Below are positions 12,462 to 24,577 of a DNA stretch of 64,000 nucleotides, piece after piece; the first letter of the stretch is position 1; every line of letters begins with the position of its first letter. The stretch is from Cryptomeria japonica (lineage: Eukaryota; Streptophyta; Pinopsida; Cupressales; Cupressaceae). The position numbers and the translations under genes were made by a program. The notes beneath the pieces are model-generated. The model searched no databases. It was not told where the DNA came from and saw only the letters and a list, made by a program, of their open reading frames with translations. Location of the stretch: NCBI RefSeq assembly GCF_030272615.1, contig NC_081410.1, positions 569,675,152 through 569,739,151 of the forward strand. The letters run 5' to 3'.

Positions 12462-12466
12462 ACACC

Positions 12467-13383
12467 TTCATCAACTACCACAAAACAATTTCTCTGGTTT
12501 CCTCCTCTGAATTTCTTGAACATTTCCAGTTTGTCCTTATTGTCGCTATTAGGATAGTTTACAGCAATATGTCCTATCCAGTTACAAGAAAAGCATTTCA
12601 AAGGGAGCTTGCCTCTATATTTTCTGGTTCATTTAGGAAGTTTCCTAGCAAGAAGAGCTTCAAATGCCATCAAAATCTCCTCATCATCCATTTCTTTGCT
12701 CTGTCTTTGTTCACCACTAGTACTAGCTTCTTTTCCTTTTCTAGATGGTACAACAGAAGCTTTAAAAGCTGATTCAGTCTTTTGAATACTGCTATCAAAA
12801 CTATTTAGCTCATATGCTATCAACTTTGAAATGATGGAGTCTAGGGATACCTTAGTCTTTTCTATGATCTCAACTCCTGAATAGCAGCAACGCTTATTGC
12901 ATAGACCAGTAATAAGGATCTCAGGACTTTGCTTACCATAGTGGAATGTTCCATTTTACCATCTGCACTCTTGATATCTCCTACAACATTTTTTATTCTT
13001 ATTCCATACTGTTGAATGGTCTCACCTTCAACCATCTGCATGTCTTCAAACTTCCCTCTAAGGCTTTCTTCCTTATCTTGTTTTACATGCTCATCACTGC
13101 CATAAATATTTTTAAGAGTATCCCATACCTCTTCGGGATTTACCTTATCTTGGACATCAATAAACTCAATGTCAGATAAACTACTAATTAGGGCTTCCAC
13201 GACTTGCCCATTCTCCTACATCTCTCTCTTTTGGTCATCGATGAGAGTACTGGTAGGGGCAACATAGGCATTCTCAACATAGCTCCACTGTTGAGCACCC
13301 ATGCTTCTGATGTATATCTTCATCATGTCTTTCCATATACTGAAATTTTCTCTGTTGAACTTTGGACCTTCCCTCTTCATCAT
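12467..13383 (-). pseudogene. C1 gag (UBN2-type with zinc knuckle), broken
   Basis: Read from the ATG at 13383 (MMKREGPKFNRENF). A UBN2-like gag head is followed by the typical VWDTLKNIYG and YGIRIKNVVGDIKSA segments (13200-12862), a Ser/Lys linker (12823-12629) and a CCHC knuckle CFSCNWIGHIAVNC near 12560-12602. The frame contains a TAG at 13216-13218, codon 56, in the same place as in C2, plus further stops near 12825-12860 and 12626. It ends at the N1 insertion and continues at 4872. Confidence 0.85.
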
Positions 13384-13439
13384 TAGACTGGGATCTTTAC
13401 CTCAAGTAGTCACGCTTATAACATAGAGGACCTGGAGGA

Positions 13440-13452
13440 CGCTCTGATACCA
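13440..13452 (-). other. C1 primer binding site
   Basis: The minus strand reads TGGTATCAGAGCG two bases inside the 5' LTR, the standard plant copia site complementary to initiator tRNA-Met. Confidence 0.88.
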
Positions 13453-13454
13453 AT

Positions 13455-14966
13455 TGATAACTCAATGATGAATGGATAGTACCAAACCGGTACTGAGAGG
13501 GGGATGAATCATTATAGACAAAAACACAATCCTAAAACCAGTTTGTCAGTAGACACTGTGCATAGGCAGACAGATAGTAACTCCATTCTTAAACAGAGTA
13601 CAACTGACAAAGTCCAGAATAACTAAGACAAGCATAAACCAGTTGACACTTATCTTCTCATACAATCTAATACTTCATTTCCATTTCACCCTAGTGCATG
13701 AACAGGTATTCTATCATCAAAAGATATATAAATAGCTAGATCAACATGATTTACCTTCAGACACAAATTACTCAAACCATCACATGAATAACATCACACA
13801 TGACATAGATTTTTTCACATGGAAACCCAACTAGAAAAACCCACGGTGGCGATGAATACCCACAAGCTGTTTTTGAACTCTTTAGAAGTCTTCTCTATTA
13901 GGAGCCTTATCCAGTTAAAGACTAATACAACAGGTTCTATTAGGAACCGATCTTGTTAGGGATCACCCAGTTAAGGGATGGGTAGAATACCTGGTTAAGG
14001 GTTAAACCCTGTTAAAGGTTACCTTGTTAGAGGATTTCAAGAACTCAATGGTTTTGAGTCACTTTGTTAAAAGATTTTCAGTAAGTCGGTTAAGGCTACC
14101 CTATTAAGGGATTTCCCAACTGTTGAAGTGGTTAGAGATCAATAGGTATTACAATGATCTAGTAACAACACTCAATGCCAATGCAGATCTGCTTTAGCTC
14201 CTCTTTACCTTCTGCACTTACACTCTGCAGGTATCACTTCTCTCTTCTAGTCTGGCAAGAATCACGTATCTCTTCTCTTGGATACATACACACAACTTTT
14301 GTCAACAACCTTAGAAAGAAACACAACATCGACCTTATAGGAAATAGATAGGTCAGTAGCATAAACCCTAAACCCTAAACATGTTAGGTTAAGCAATTCA
14401 AACGGTTCAATTCTGACCATTGAGCACATTTCATTAAATGCAACAGTCTTGAGCCAATCTCAAGATGTTCTCCATCGTTCGTTTTCCACTGATTTCATGG
14501 CGGTTGATAACCCATCACATGTTATCAGCATTTACAGACTTCGCACATTCCCGAGGTAGATAGGAATGATCTCCTTCATGCAAGATCCTTCACATGCACA
14601 AGGCTAATGTGGCAACACTATTTGTTCTTCGTTACAATGCTAACTCATCACACAAAGTCATCGAATGAGTCACACAGGCTTGAGGCACTTCAACCTGAAA
14701 CCCTGAAGTTGAGACTACCAACTGGTAGTCATACAAAGCTTCCATATGCCGATTCGCATAACCACATGTCGGTTCACCTTAAACAAGCACACCGCTTCAC
14801 TTTGGCACACATGCCAGTTCACAGTGTTATACTGATTCTCACATATACCAATTCTTGGTAACATACCAGTTCTCACATATACTGGTTCTCTCCTCTTCAA
14901 TATATTGACATCAATGACAACATACAATGTCATCATGTCCTCATACCAGTTTACATAATGCCAACA
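13455..14966 (-). repeat. 5' LTR of C1
   Basis: 1,512 bp, TGATAACT at the left edge and GCCAACA at the right edge in plus orientation, which gives TG...CA on the minus strand. It equals the 1,512-bp 3' LTR of C2 in length and is alike throughout. Its outer end touches a truncated C2 LTR at 14967. Confidence 0.92.
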
Positions 14967-15482
14967 GGTGATCCCTAATAGGATCGGTTCCTAACAAAAC
15001 CTGTTGTAACAGTCTTTAACCGGACTAGGCTCCTAATAGAGCGGACTTCTAAAGAGTTCAAACACAGCTTGTGGGTATTCATCCCCATCGTGGTTTTTCC
15101 TAGTTGGGTTTCCACATGAAAAATATGTGTGTCATGGTTGATGTATTTTTCATGTGATGCTTTGTTGTTTTCTGTTAATCCGTGAATCATGTTGATTTAG
15201 CAAGTCATTATATTTTTGTTGATAGATTACCTGTTTATGCACAAGGATAATATGGAAATGAGGGTGTAGGTTGTGTGGAAAGATAAGTGTTTCTAGTTTA
15301 TATCTTTCACAATCTCATTGTTCTTAACCAGTAGTAATTTGGTTTATGATTGGTGTTAGTGATTTCTAGTCAAGTTCACTATTTGCAGTCAAACCGGTTC
15401 AAGAAAAGATTTTGTGTCTGTACTGATTCACCCCCCCCTCTTAGTACCAGTTTGGTACTTGTTGATCATCATTGAGTTATCA
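14967..15482 (+). repeat. 5' LTR of C2 (visible 3' third)
   Basis: Aligns with 20580-21092 and ends GAGTTATCA before the primer site. It contains the shared block CATCGTGGTTTTTCC near 15087-15101. It begins exactly at the outer edge of the C1 LTR. Confidence 0.9.
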
Positions 15483-15484
15483 AT

Positions 15485-15496
15485 TGGTATCAGAGC
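15485..15496 (+). other. C2 primer binding site
   Basis: TGGTATCAGAGC, perfect initiator tRNA-Met type, two bases after the LTR. Confidence 0.9.
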
Positions 15497-15553
15497 ATCC
15501 TCCAGGTCCTCTATGTTGTAAGCTTAACCACTTGAGGGAAAGATCCTATTGTA

Positions 15554-16440
15554 ATGATGAAGAGGGAAGGTCCAAAGTTCAATAGAGATAATTTCAAAAT
15601 ATGGAAGGATAGAATGAAAATATACATTAGAAGCATGGGTTCTCAACACTAGATCTATGTTGAGAATGCTTATGTTATTCTTACTGGTACTCTCATCGAT
15701 GATCAAAATAGAGAGATCTAGGAGAATGGGAAAGCCATGGAAGTCCTAATCAGCAGTCTATCTCACATTTACTTTATTGATATCCAAGACAAAGAAAATC
15801 CCAAAGAAGTATGGATACTCTTGAGAATATCTATGGTGGTGATGAGCATGTAAAGAAAGCTAAGGAAGAAAGCCTTAGAGGAAAGTTTGAAGACATGCAG
15901 TTGGTTGAAGGAGAGACCATTCAACAATATGGAATAAGAATCAAAACTGTTGTTGGAGATATCAAAAGTGCGGGTGGTAAAATGGAAGATTCCATTGTTG
16001 TTAGCAAAGTTTTGAGATCCTTATTACCAGTTTATGCAATAAGGGTTGCTGCTATTCAGGAGTTGAGGTCAATTAACTAGACTAAGGTATCCCTAGACTC
16101 CATCATTGCAAAGTTGATAGCTTATGAGCTAAATAGTTTTGATGGCAGTATTCAGAAAACTGAATAAACTTTTAGAGCATCTGATGCACCATCTAGAAAA
16201 GGAAAAGAAGCAAGCACCAGTGGTGAACCAAGACAGTGCAGAGAAATGGATGATGAGGAGATCCTGATGGAATTTGAAGCTCTTCTTGCCAAGAGACTTC
16301 TTAAGGGAACTGGTAAATATAGAGGTAAGCTCCCTTTGAAATGATTTTCTTATAATCGGATAGGACACGTTGTTGTAAACTGTCCTAATGGTGATAACAA
16401 GGACAAACTGGAAAGGTTCAAGAAATTCAAAGGAGGAAAT
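15554..16440 (+). pseudogene. C2 gag, broken
   Basis: ATG at 15554 (MMKREGPKFNRDNFKIWKD) opens a UBN2-type gag. A TAG at 15719-15721 sits at codon 56, the same position as in C1. A one-base deletion near 15818 shifts frame, and the product resumes as TLENIYGGDEHVKKAKEE (15811-16080). The zinc-knuckle region near 16340-16385 reads FSYNRIGHVVVNC, with the first two Cys positions changed. The frame then leads into pol. Confidence 0.85.
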
Positions 16441-19340
16441 GTGAGAAACTGTTTTGTAGTAGTTTATGAAGGTATCATAGATAAGCAATCAGAAGATGAA
16501 GAAAATGAAGATATTGTGTTTGTTGTAGTCAAGGAAGATGTGTCAGACAAGAAGGCTCTTGTCTCCTACTTTGATAATTCTAATGAGTGGATTATTGACA
16601 GTGGTTGTTCTCACCATATGATTGGTGACTGGAGCAAGTTTATATCTCTGGAAGAGTATGATGGTGGTGTGGTTCATTTTGGTAATGATGCACCATGTAT
16701 GGTCAAAGGAAAAGGGTCCATCTCTCTGAATGGAAAGAGCAGTGCTGACAATGTGTATTGGGTGGAAGGTCTCAGACAAAACCTATTGAGTGTTGCCCAG
16801 CTGAATGATAGTGGACGCACTGTAGAATTACAAAATAGAGTGTGCAAAATCAAAGGAAAGAATGGTGAACTGATGGCCACCGGTATGCAGACCAAAGGTA
16901 ACCTATTTCAGCTGAATGTAAATATAAGTAAATGTCTTATGGCTAAGTTTGATGATAGTTGGATATGGCATAGGAGACTCTGCCATGTAAACTTTGATAA
17001 TATTGTGAAGGCTAGTAAGATCAAGGCAGTTAGAGGACTACCGGTGCTGAAAAAACCAGAAAATCCTCTGTGCAGAGAGTGCCAACTGGGGAAAATGTCT
17101 TTGTCAACCTTCAAATGTAAATCTTTCACTGTAGACAATTTACTTGATCTTGTGCATACTGATTTGTGTGGTCCTATGAAAACTAGGAGTGTGCAGGGAG
17201 ATAGGTATTTTATGATTCTTACAAATGATTCCTCAAGAATTATGTGGGTCACATTCTTGAAGGACAAGTCTGAAGCCTTTGGAAAGTTCAAAGCTTGCAG
17301 AGCACTGGTAGAAAAGGAAAGTAGTAGAAGAATCAAATGCCTAAGAACTGATCAAGGAGGGGAATTCACTTCCAGTGAATTCAACAAATATTGTGAAGAG
17401 AATGGCATCGAGAGGCAACTATCTGCCCCCTGAACTCCACATTAGAATGGCTTACCAAAAAGAAACAACTAGACACTGATTGAAGTGGATAGAACTATGT
17501 TGATCCAAGGAAAGGTTGCTCACACCTTTTGGAGAGAAGTGGTGAGCACTACAGTCTACACAATGAATCGGTAAGACACCAGTGGTAAGCTACTTTAGAG
17601 TATTTGGTAGCAAATTTTATATCAAGAGAAGTGAAAATCAAAGTAAGTTTGATGCAAAATGTGATGAGAGAATATTCTTAAGATATTCCACCAAGAGTAA
17701 AGCTCTAAAATGTTTCAATAGTAGGACTCAGAGAATTGTTTAAAGCATCAATGTTAGGATTGATGAAAACTCTAAAAGACCTGAGGAAACCGACAGTGAG
17801 CATGTAGGAGATGAACCGGTATTAAACTTCTAGGAACCGGTTGCAAATCTACCCAATACCAGTAACTATGCTCCTACACTGGTAGATGCCGATGTTGATG
17901 AAGATGAGGATGAAGAAGAAAAGCAAGAGGAATCTGTTAAGAATATACCTAGGTATGTCAAACTCAACCATGATCCAAAGCAGATCATAGGAGACAAAGA
18001 TGCAGGAATTATTACAAGAAGAAAGGTCAGAGAAATCTCATGTATGATCTTTGAATTTGACCCTAAATCATTCAAAGAGGCACATAAAGATGAAGACTAG
18101 ATCAAGGCAATGGAAGAGGAACATGACCAGATAGAGAAGAATGGTACATGGTCTTTGGTACCCAAACCAGAGCATAAAAATGTCATTGGAACCATATGGG
18201 TTTTTAGAAATAAGCTAAATGAGGATGATATTGTGGTAAGGAACAAAGCCAGACTAGTATGCAAAGGATATGCCCAAGAAGAAGGGGAAGACTATGGAGA
18301 AACCTTTTCTCTAGTACCAAGATTGGAAGGAGTTCGTATGCTTCTTGTATATGCAGCTTTTAAAGGATTCAAGGTATACCAAATGGATGTAAAATCTGCA
18401 TTCCTGAATGGAATACTTGAAGAGGAGGTCTATATAGAGCAACTAGATGGGTTTACCCTATTAGAAGACAATGACATGGTGTGTAGGATACATAAAGCCT
18501 TGTATGGACTGAAGCAGGCACCTAGAGCATGGTATGAACACTTGCACTCCCATCTTGTGAACATTGGATTTGAAATAACAAGTGAAGATAGCAATATCTA
18601 CTTGAAATCAAAAGGAGATCAGATTTTGATCTGTGAAGTATTTTTTGATGATATAATCTTTGGTGGAGATGAAAAGATGAGTCATGACTTTGCAGATGAG
18701 ATGAAAAAGGAGTTTGAGATGTCACTCATAGGGGAGATTAAGTTCTTCATTGGACTGCAAATTCAACAAATGAAAGATGGAATCTTTATTACTCAGTCCA
18801 ATTATGTCAAAGAGGTGTTGAAGACCTTTGGCATGGAGGACAGCAAACCGGATGGTACTCCAATGGTAACTAGTTGTAAACTATCAAAAGAGGATGACTC
18901 AGCATTAGTAAATGAGAAGGATTATCGATCAATGATTGGTAAGTTACATTATGTAGTGCATAGCAGACCAAACATTGCACATGCAGTGGGTATTACCACT
19001 CAGTTCCAAAAAAGCCCAAGAGAATCCCACTTGGTAGAAGTCAAGCGGATTCTTAGATATCTGAAGGGAACTATTGACTATGGATTATGGTATCTATACA
19101 ATAATTATTTCAGCTTGAAAGTGTTCACAGATGTTGATTGGGCTGGTAATGTGGATGACAAGAAGAGCACAACTGGTGGTCCATTCTTTCTCGATGGAAG
19201 ACTGGTCTCATGGATGAGTAAAAACTAGAGTTGTATCTCTTAGTCTACAACAGAAGCAGAGTATGTCGCAGCTTTTATGAACATTTACCTATTTGAGAGG
19301 TGAATTAGGGGTACTTACCCTTCAAGAGGTAAACTAAAGT
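16441..19340 (+). pseudogene. C2 pol, broken and 3'-deleted
   Basis: 16441-17433 carries the protease motif WIIDSGCSHHM (Cys retained here, Phe in C1), the integrase finger (WHRRLCHVNFD, CRECQLGK) and core residues (DLCGPMK, RTDQGGEFTS). 17434-18109 is degraded, with stops and a deletion near 17570 relative to C1. 18110-19228 is reverse transcriptase (QMDVKSAFLNG, LYGLKQAPRAWY, active site FFDD near 18640) running into RNase H (DVDWAGNVDDKKS). At about 19282 the RNase H tail jumps to the last ~40 bp of pol, removing about 230 bp that C1 retains. Confidence 0.88.
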
Positions 19341-19580
19341 TTTGTGCTCCACATCAGTCAGATCTTACTTTGCTATATATTTTTAGGATTGATGTGTTGA
19401 AGGATGCTACTCCTCAAGGGGAGAAGCATAGTGGAATAGGGAAACTCATGCCTCCACTTTGGCATTGTTGTCAAAGGGGGAGAAGATGTGAAGCGAAGAA
19501 GATATTTGCAGTATTAAGGAGAAGATGTGATGCAAAAAGAGATGTCTTTGTATATTGCCATCAATGCCAAAGGGGGAGAT
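19341..19580 (+). other. C2 3' untranslated segment and polypurine tract
   Basis: Spacer after pol with purine blocks near 19470-19485 and the final tract GCCAAAGGGGGAGAT at 19566-19580. It matches the C1 region 1449-1690. No gene seen. Confidence 0.7.
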
Positions 19581-21092
19581 TGTTGGCATATGTGCAGAGT
19601 ATATTGACATGATGATATTGTGTTCTCATTGATGTTAATATGCTGAAGAGTGAACTGGTAATATGCTAAAGAGTGAACCGATAATATGTTGAAGAGTGAA
19701 CCGGTTTATTGAAGTTAAGCAACTGGAAAAATGAACCAGTATATGTGCAAAAGGTGAAGTGATACGCTTGTCCAAGCAAACCGGTATATGGAATGTTTTC
19801 TATCAAGGTTTAATATGGTATGACTACCGGTTGGTACTCCCAGCCTCAGGGTTTTCGGTTGAAGTGTTTCAAGCTTGTGTAATTCAACCGATGGCATTAT
19901 GTGATGAGTCAGCAGTATAATGAAGATCAAATCATGTTGCCATGTCAGCCTCGTGCGTGTGATGGATCTTGCATGAAGGAGATTGATCCTATCTACCTCA
20001 GGAATGTGTGAAGCTCCTACAAATGGTGGAGAATGCGTGATGGGTTATAGTCCCCAAGATGAGGTGAAGAATGAATGATGGAGAATGTATTGAGATCTAT
20101 TCAATACCGTTGTATTCAAATGCAAAGTGTTCAATGGTCAAGATTGAACTGACTGAATTGCTCAACCTAAATGTTTAGGGTTTAGGGTTTATGCTATCGA
20201 CCTATCTGTTTCCTATAAGGTCAATTTTGTATTTCATGTTGTTATTGTTGGTAAATGTTGTGTGTGTATTTAAGTGTAGATATATGTGATTCTTGTCAGA
20301 CCAAATACAAGAATTGATACCTGCAGAGTGTGTGTGCAAAAGGAAGGAACTAAAGCAGATCTACATTAGCATTGAGTGCTATTACTAGATCATTGTAATA
20401 CCTACTAATCTCTAACCACTTCAATAGTTGGAAAATCCCTTAACAAAGTAGCTTTAACCAACTTGCTGTAAATCCTTTAACAAGGTGACTCAAAGCCATT
20501 GAGTTCTTAAAATCCTCTAACAAGGTAACCTTTAATAGGGTTTAATCCTTAACCAGGTATTTTAGCCATCCCTTAAGTGGGTGATTCCTAACAGGATCAG
20601 TTCCTAATAGAACCTGTTGTAATAGTCTTTAACCGGACTAGGCTCCTAATAGAGCAAACTTCTAAAGAGTTCAAAAGTAGCTTGTGGGTATTCATCCCCA
20701 CCGTGGTTTTTACCGGTTGGGTTTCCATGTGAAAAATATGTGTGTCATGGGTGATGTCTTTTTCATGTGATGCTTTGTTGTTTTCTGTCAATCGGTGAAT
20801 CATGTTGATTTAGCAAGTCATTATATTTCTAATGATAGATTACCTGTTTATGCACAAAGAGAATGTGGAAATGAGGGTGTAGGTTGTGTGGAAAGATAAG
20901 TGTTTTTAGTTTATATCTTTCACAATCTCATTGTGCTTAACTGGTAGTAATCTAGTTTATGATCAATGTTAGTGATTGCTAGTTAAGTTCATTGTTTGTA
21001 GTCAAACTGGTTCAGGAAAAGATTGTGTCTGTACTGATTCACCCCCCCTCTCAGTACCAGTTTGGTACTCGTTGATCATCATTGTGTTATCA
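19581..21092 (+). repeat. 3' LTR of C2
   Basis: 1,512 bp from TGTTGGCATA to GTGTTATCA. The proximal 300 bp hold a 23-bp unit repeated three times (19638-19706) and about ten AACCGGT or AACTGG motifs. The shared block CCACCGTGGTTTTTACC lies near 20699-20715. Confidence 0.93.
19638..19706 (+). repeat. 23-bp tandem repeat, three copies, in C2 U3
   Basis: Unit begins ATATGCTGAAGAGTGAAC and ends with a CCGGTA-like hexamer. Three head-to-tail copies with a few differences, each carrying one MYB-like AACNG core. Confidence 0.8.
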
Positions 21093-22980
21093 TATATAAA
21101 AGATGATTCTGGTAAGACTCCTTATGAGTTATGGTTTGGTCATGTTCCTACAGTTAGATATTTCATAATCTTTGGAAGTAAATGTTATATAAAAAATATG
21201 AGGATATAGGAAAATTTGATGCAAGTTGTGATGAAGGAATACTTTTGGGATATTCTACTAAGAGCAAGGCCTATCGGTATTACAATAAGACTAGGAAAAA
21301 TAGTGGAAAGTGTGAATGTGAAGGTTGATGAGAGTCATGAGAAGAAAATCAGAGCATGTGGATATGAATCTGATGATTTGGGTGTTACTTCAAAGAAAGT
21401 GAAGACTCTAAGCATGAAACAGAGTGATCTAGAAGAGTCAATAAATCCAAATGTTGTTGGTAGTGAACAATTTTAGGAAACTAAAAATCAGAATAATCTG
21501 AAGACCCCCAGGTATGTAACATTAAATCATTCAAAGAATCATATTATTGGTGATAAAAATAAAGGTGTCATGAGTAGGAGAAGAATTATTGCTGAAGAGA
21601 CATGTTTGATTTCCAAAATTGAGCCTAAAAATATTGTTGAATCTTGTAAATATGAAAATTGGGTAAAAGCCATTGAAGAAGAGTTAAATCAAATTGAGAA
21701 AAACAATACATGGGAAATTGTTCTGAGAACTAAAGACAAGAATGTAATTGGTACTAAATGAAGATGGAGAAGTTGTTAGAAACAAAGAAAGATTGGTATG
21801 TAAGGGATATTCACAAATGGAAGGTATTGATTTATAGAAGACGTTTTCTCTAGCAGCTAGAATTGAAGTTGTTAGATTATTTCTTGCATATGCTGCTCAT
21901 ATTAAATTCAAGGTATATCCGATGGATGTAAAGTCAGCCTTTTTGAATGGTGAATTGTAAGAGGAAGTTTACATTGAGAAACCAGATGGATTTTCATTGA
22001 CAGATGAAGAAGACATGTTATGTAGATTGAAGAAAGCATTATATGGACTTAAACAAGCCCCTAAAGCTTGGTACACCAGATTGGACATGTATTTGATGAA
22101 GTTGGGATTTTGTAAAGGTACTAATAATAGTAACTTATACTTCAAGATTGATAGTGATAATATTTTGATTGTTGAAGTCTTTGTTGATGACATTATTTTT
22201 GGAGGAGATGATGATTTGAGTAAGAAGTTTGCTGATGATATGCAAAAAGAGTTTGAGACGTCTATGATAGGAGAGATGAAACTCTTTCTGGGATTGCAAA
22301 TTACATAGACTGACAAAGGTATTTTCATATATCAATCAAAGTATGTGAAGGAATTACTGAAGAATTTTGGGTTAGATGATTCCAAACCTGTTGGAACTCC
22401 TATGGTAACTGGATGAAAGATGACAAAAGATGATGAATCTCCAAAGGCTAACCAAATCCTGTGTGGATCTATGATTGGTGGACTACTATATTTGACTCAA
22501 ACTAGACCCAACATTATGAATGTTGTATGTCTTGTTGCAAGATTCCAAGGTGATCCTAAGGAAAGACATGTTACTGTTGTGAGGAGGATAATCAAATATT
22601 TGAAAGGAACAATTGTTTATGGTTTGTGGTATCTTAAGAATGATGATTTCATTCTGAGTTCTTATAAAGATGTTTATTGGCAGGTGATGTTGATGACTAG
22701 AAGAGAACTACCGGTGCAACATTCTTTTTGGGAAAGAATTTTATTTCTTGGAAAGTAAGAAGCAAGATGCTATTTCTTTATCTACTATAGAAGTTGAATA
22801 CATTGTTGCTGCTATAAATTGTACTTAGGTAATTCGGATGAAGCAGATACTGAAGGATATTAGAGTTGTTTATAATGAGCCTATTGTTATATATTGTAAC
22901 AACTCAAGTGCTATCAATATTTCTAAGAATATGGCATTACATTATAAGACAAAACATATATAAATTAAATTTCATTTATA
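21093..22980 (+). pseudogene. Copia C3 pol fragment (integrase end, RT, RNase H)
   Basis: Starts mid-integrase (DDSGKTPYELWFGH) directly after the C2 LTR. It runs through the linker, reverse transcriptase (QIEKNNTW, MDVKSAFLNG, LYGLKQAPKAWY, FVDDIIFGG near 22180-22205) and RNase H to NISKNMALHYKTKH at about 22960. At least seven stops are present, including TAG at 22829 and 22306. It closely resembles C5 (44540-46290) and is the same family. The 5' half is left of the nested C1/C2 block, outside the window, and the end of RNase H is lost at the junction near 22980. Confidence 0.85.
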
Positions 22981-23431
22981 TTGGACATTGTTGCTACAAA
23001 GAAATGTTGTTGTCTTTGATGTCAAAATATTCTTATGTTTTGGTATTTCGATGATTGCAGAGAGTTGATCTGATTGGTTTATATGTTTGATATATTGAAT
23101 AAACTAGAGATACTTGATTCAGTGTTGATTTCATTATGATATGTAGTGATTTGATCAAGTTATGGATTCTGGTATGAAGATTTGGTTTTTTAGTATTCAG
23201 TATTGCAGTATTATGGTATTTGATCCAATATGCTCCAGAATGATTATATCTTGATTTGCGGATTTGGGAGAGTGTTCGGGATATTCATGTGTATATTCAA
23301 TTTAGATGGTTCATGATTTTCTTCTCTATAAATTATCTTTCTAGTCCTAGTTGCTATTGTTTTAGTGTTCTTGAGTATCAGTGTGTTGATTGATGAAGAT
23401 TTGATTAAGTGGTGTCGGTGTAGTTATTGTA

Positions 23432-24577
23432 TGTTGGAATCAAAGAACATTGAGAGGGGGGTGAATTAGTATTTTGCAATTTACAAACTTGTTAAGCTGA
23501 TTCTTAAACCACCAAATGCATAAGAATGAAAGTAAAGTACAAAAACATAAAGCAATCAAGCACACAACTATAACACCAAGATTATGTGGAAACCTAGAAA
23601 GGGAAAAACCACAGTGGGATTTAAACCCACAATATTATTATACTATGGCTAGAAGCATGATAATATTACATAAAGGGAATGCACTTTCATTCAAGCACAC
23701 TACCTAGAGCTCATTGCTTCAATACAAAAGGGCTACAACCCGAGGGAAGGCTCACTTCCTTACAAGAGATTACAATTGATTACAATAATGAATGAACTAA
23801 AGTGTAGCATCTACATATGTCAAAAAGAAGTTCTGATTAGGCTCAAATTGACTATTGCAACTGTTATTCTTATCTACTTTGTTTCCTTTCTGTGTCTTAC
23901 ACCGGAGCACCTAAACCTTCAATAACATTCACCAACCTTCACAAATTCTCTCATATAGGCTTCTCAGACACTTCTCATCCATCAAAATGCTCAAATGAAT
24001 CAACCTTATATATTTGCTTCAACAAAATGAATGATTTCTTATGTCGGCTTCTAAAATCAACATAACACGCAACATGAAACATGTAACCTTAATTCATCTC
24101 ATTCCATCCACAAATACATATGCAGACCTAAACGAAATGATAAAGATATTCACACAAGTCAGACCAATCACCTTGAACATGAAACTAATCATTGAAATCA
24201 ACCCTAAGATTCTGTAACACACGTTAGACCAAAATAGCTTTGTTCTAACTGAATTACTGGATAGCAGACCTTTAATATTTCTCATTTATCAACACTAGAT
24301 ATCATAATCATAACATAAGTTTCCTTGAACCTCAAATCATTTTCCTTTATCACCACAGCCAAAATTACACCACCAAAATAAAGATATGAACATTGAACTC
24401 ATGCTCTACCGATTACTGTATTCCACCTTCTAGACTTATGTCTCATGAATGATATGACTTCCAGTAAATTAAATCTATGTACATTGGATATGATTTCCGA
24501 TCTAGTTTCCCATCAATTTAAAAACCTAAGCATTAATCATGCACCAATATTCACTAGAATAGTGTCTATTGTCAACA
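23432..24577 (-). repeat. 3' LTR of N2
   Basis: 1,146 bp, TGTTGGAATC at the left and TTGTCAACA at the right. It pairs with 29726-29794 plus 40690-41724. The shared block is seen as AAAAACCACAGTGGG near 23604-23618. Confidence 0.9.

Larger units (their letters stand above)
1..14966 (-). mobile_element. Ty1/copia LTR retrotransposon C1, interrupted by N1
   Basis: Minus-strand copia element. The right end is its 5' LTR (13455-14966), followed inward by a tRNA-Met primer site, gag (13383-12467), then, after the N1 insertion, protease-integrase-RT-RNase H (4872-1694), a polypurine tract and the 3' LTR (1-1448). Aligned to the right LTR, window base 1 corresponds to 13521, so about 66 bp of the left LTR lie outside. 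The reading frame is broken by several stops and one frameshift near 2353-2383, so the copy is dead. The N1 insertion is marked by a perfect ACACC duplication (4868-4872 and 12462-12466), and the gag frame resumes across it. The same family as C2 (14967-21092): LTRs are of equal length and clearly alike by eye. Confidence 0.9.
14967..21092 (+). mobile_element. Ty1/copia LTR retrotransposon C2 (same family as C1)
   Basis: Plus-strand element. The visible 5' LTR is only the last 516 bp (14967-15482). Primer site 15485-15496, gag from 15554, pol to about 19340, polypurine tract 19566-19580 and a full 3' LTR 19581-21092. The missing 5' part is best explained by C1 having inserted into this LTR: bases 14967-14971 read GGTGA, the sequence at the matching point of the 3' LTR, and the first ~1 kb should lie left of the window. 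The right flank (21093 on) is copia C3 integrase, so C2 itself inserted into C3. Confidence 0.88.

Noticed and set aside
13455-15482. Large inverted duplication of host DNA
   Set aside because: Both arms are LTRs of the same copia family in opposite orientation; nested insertion explains it.
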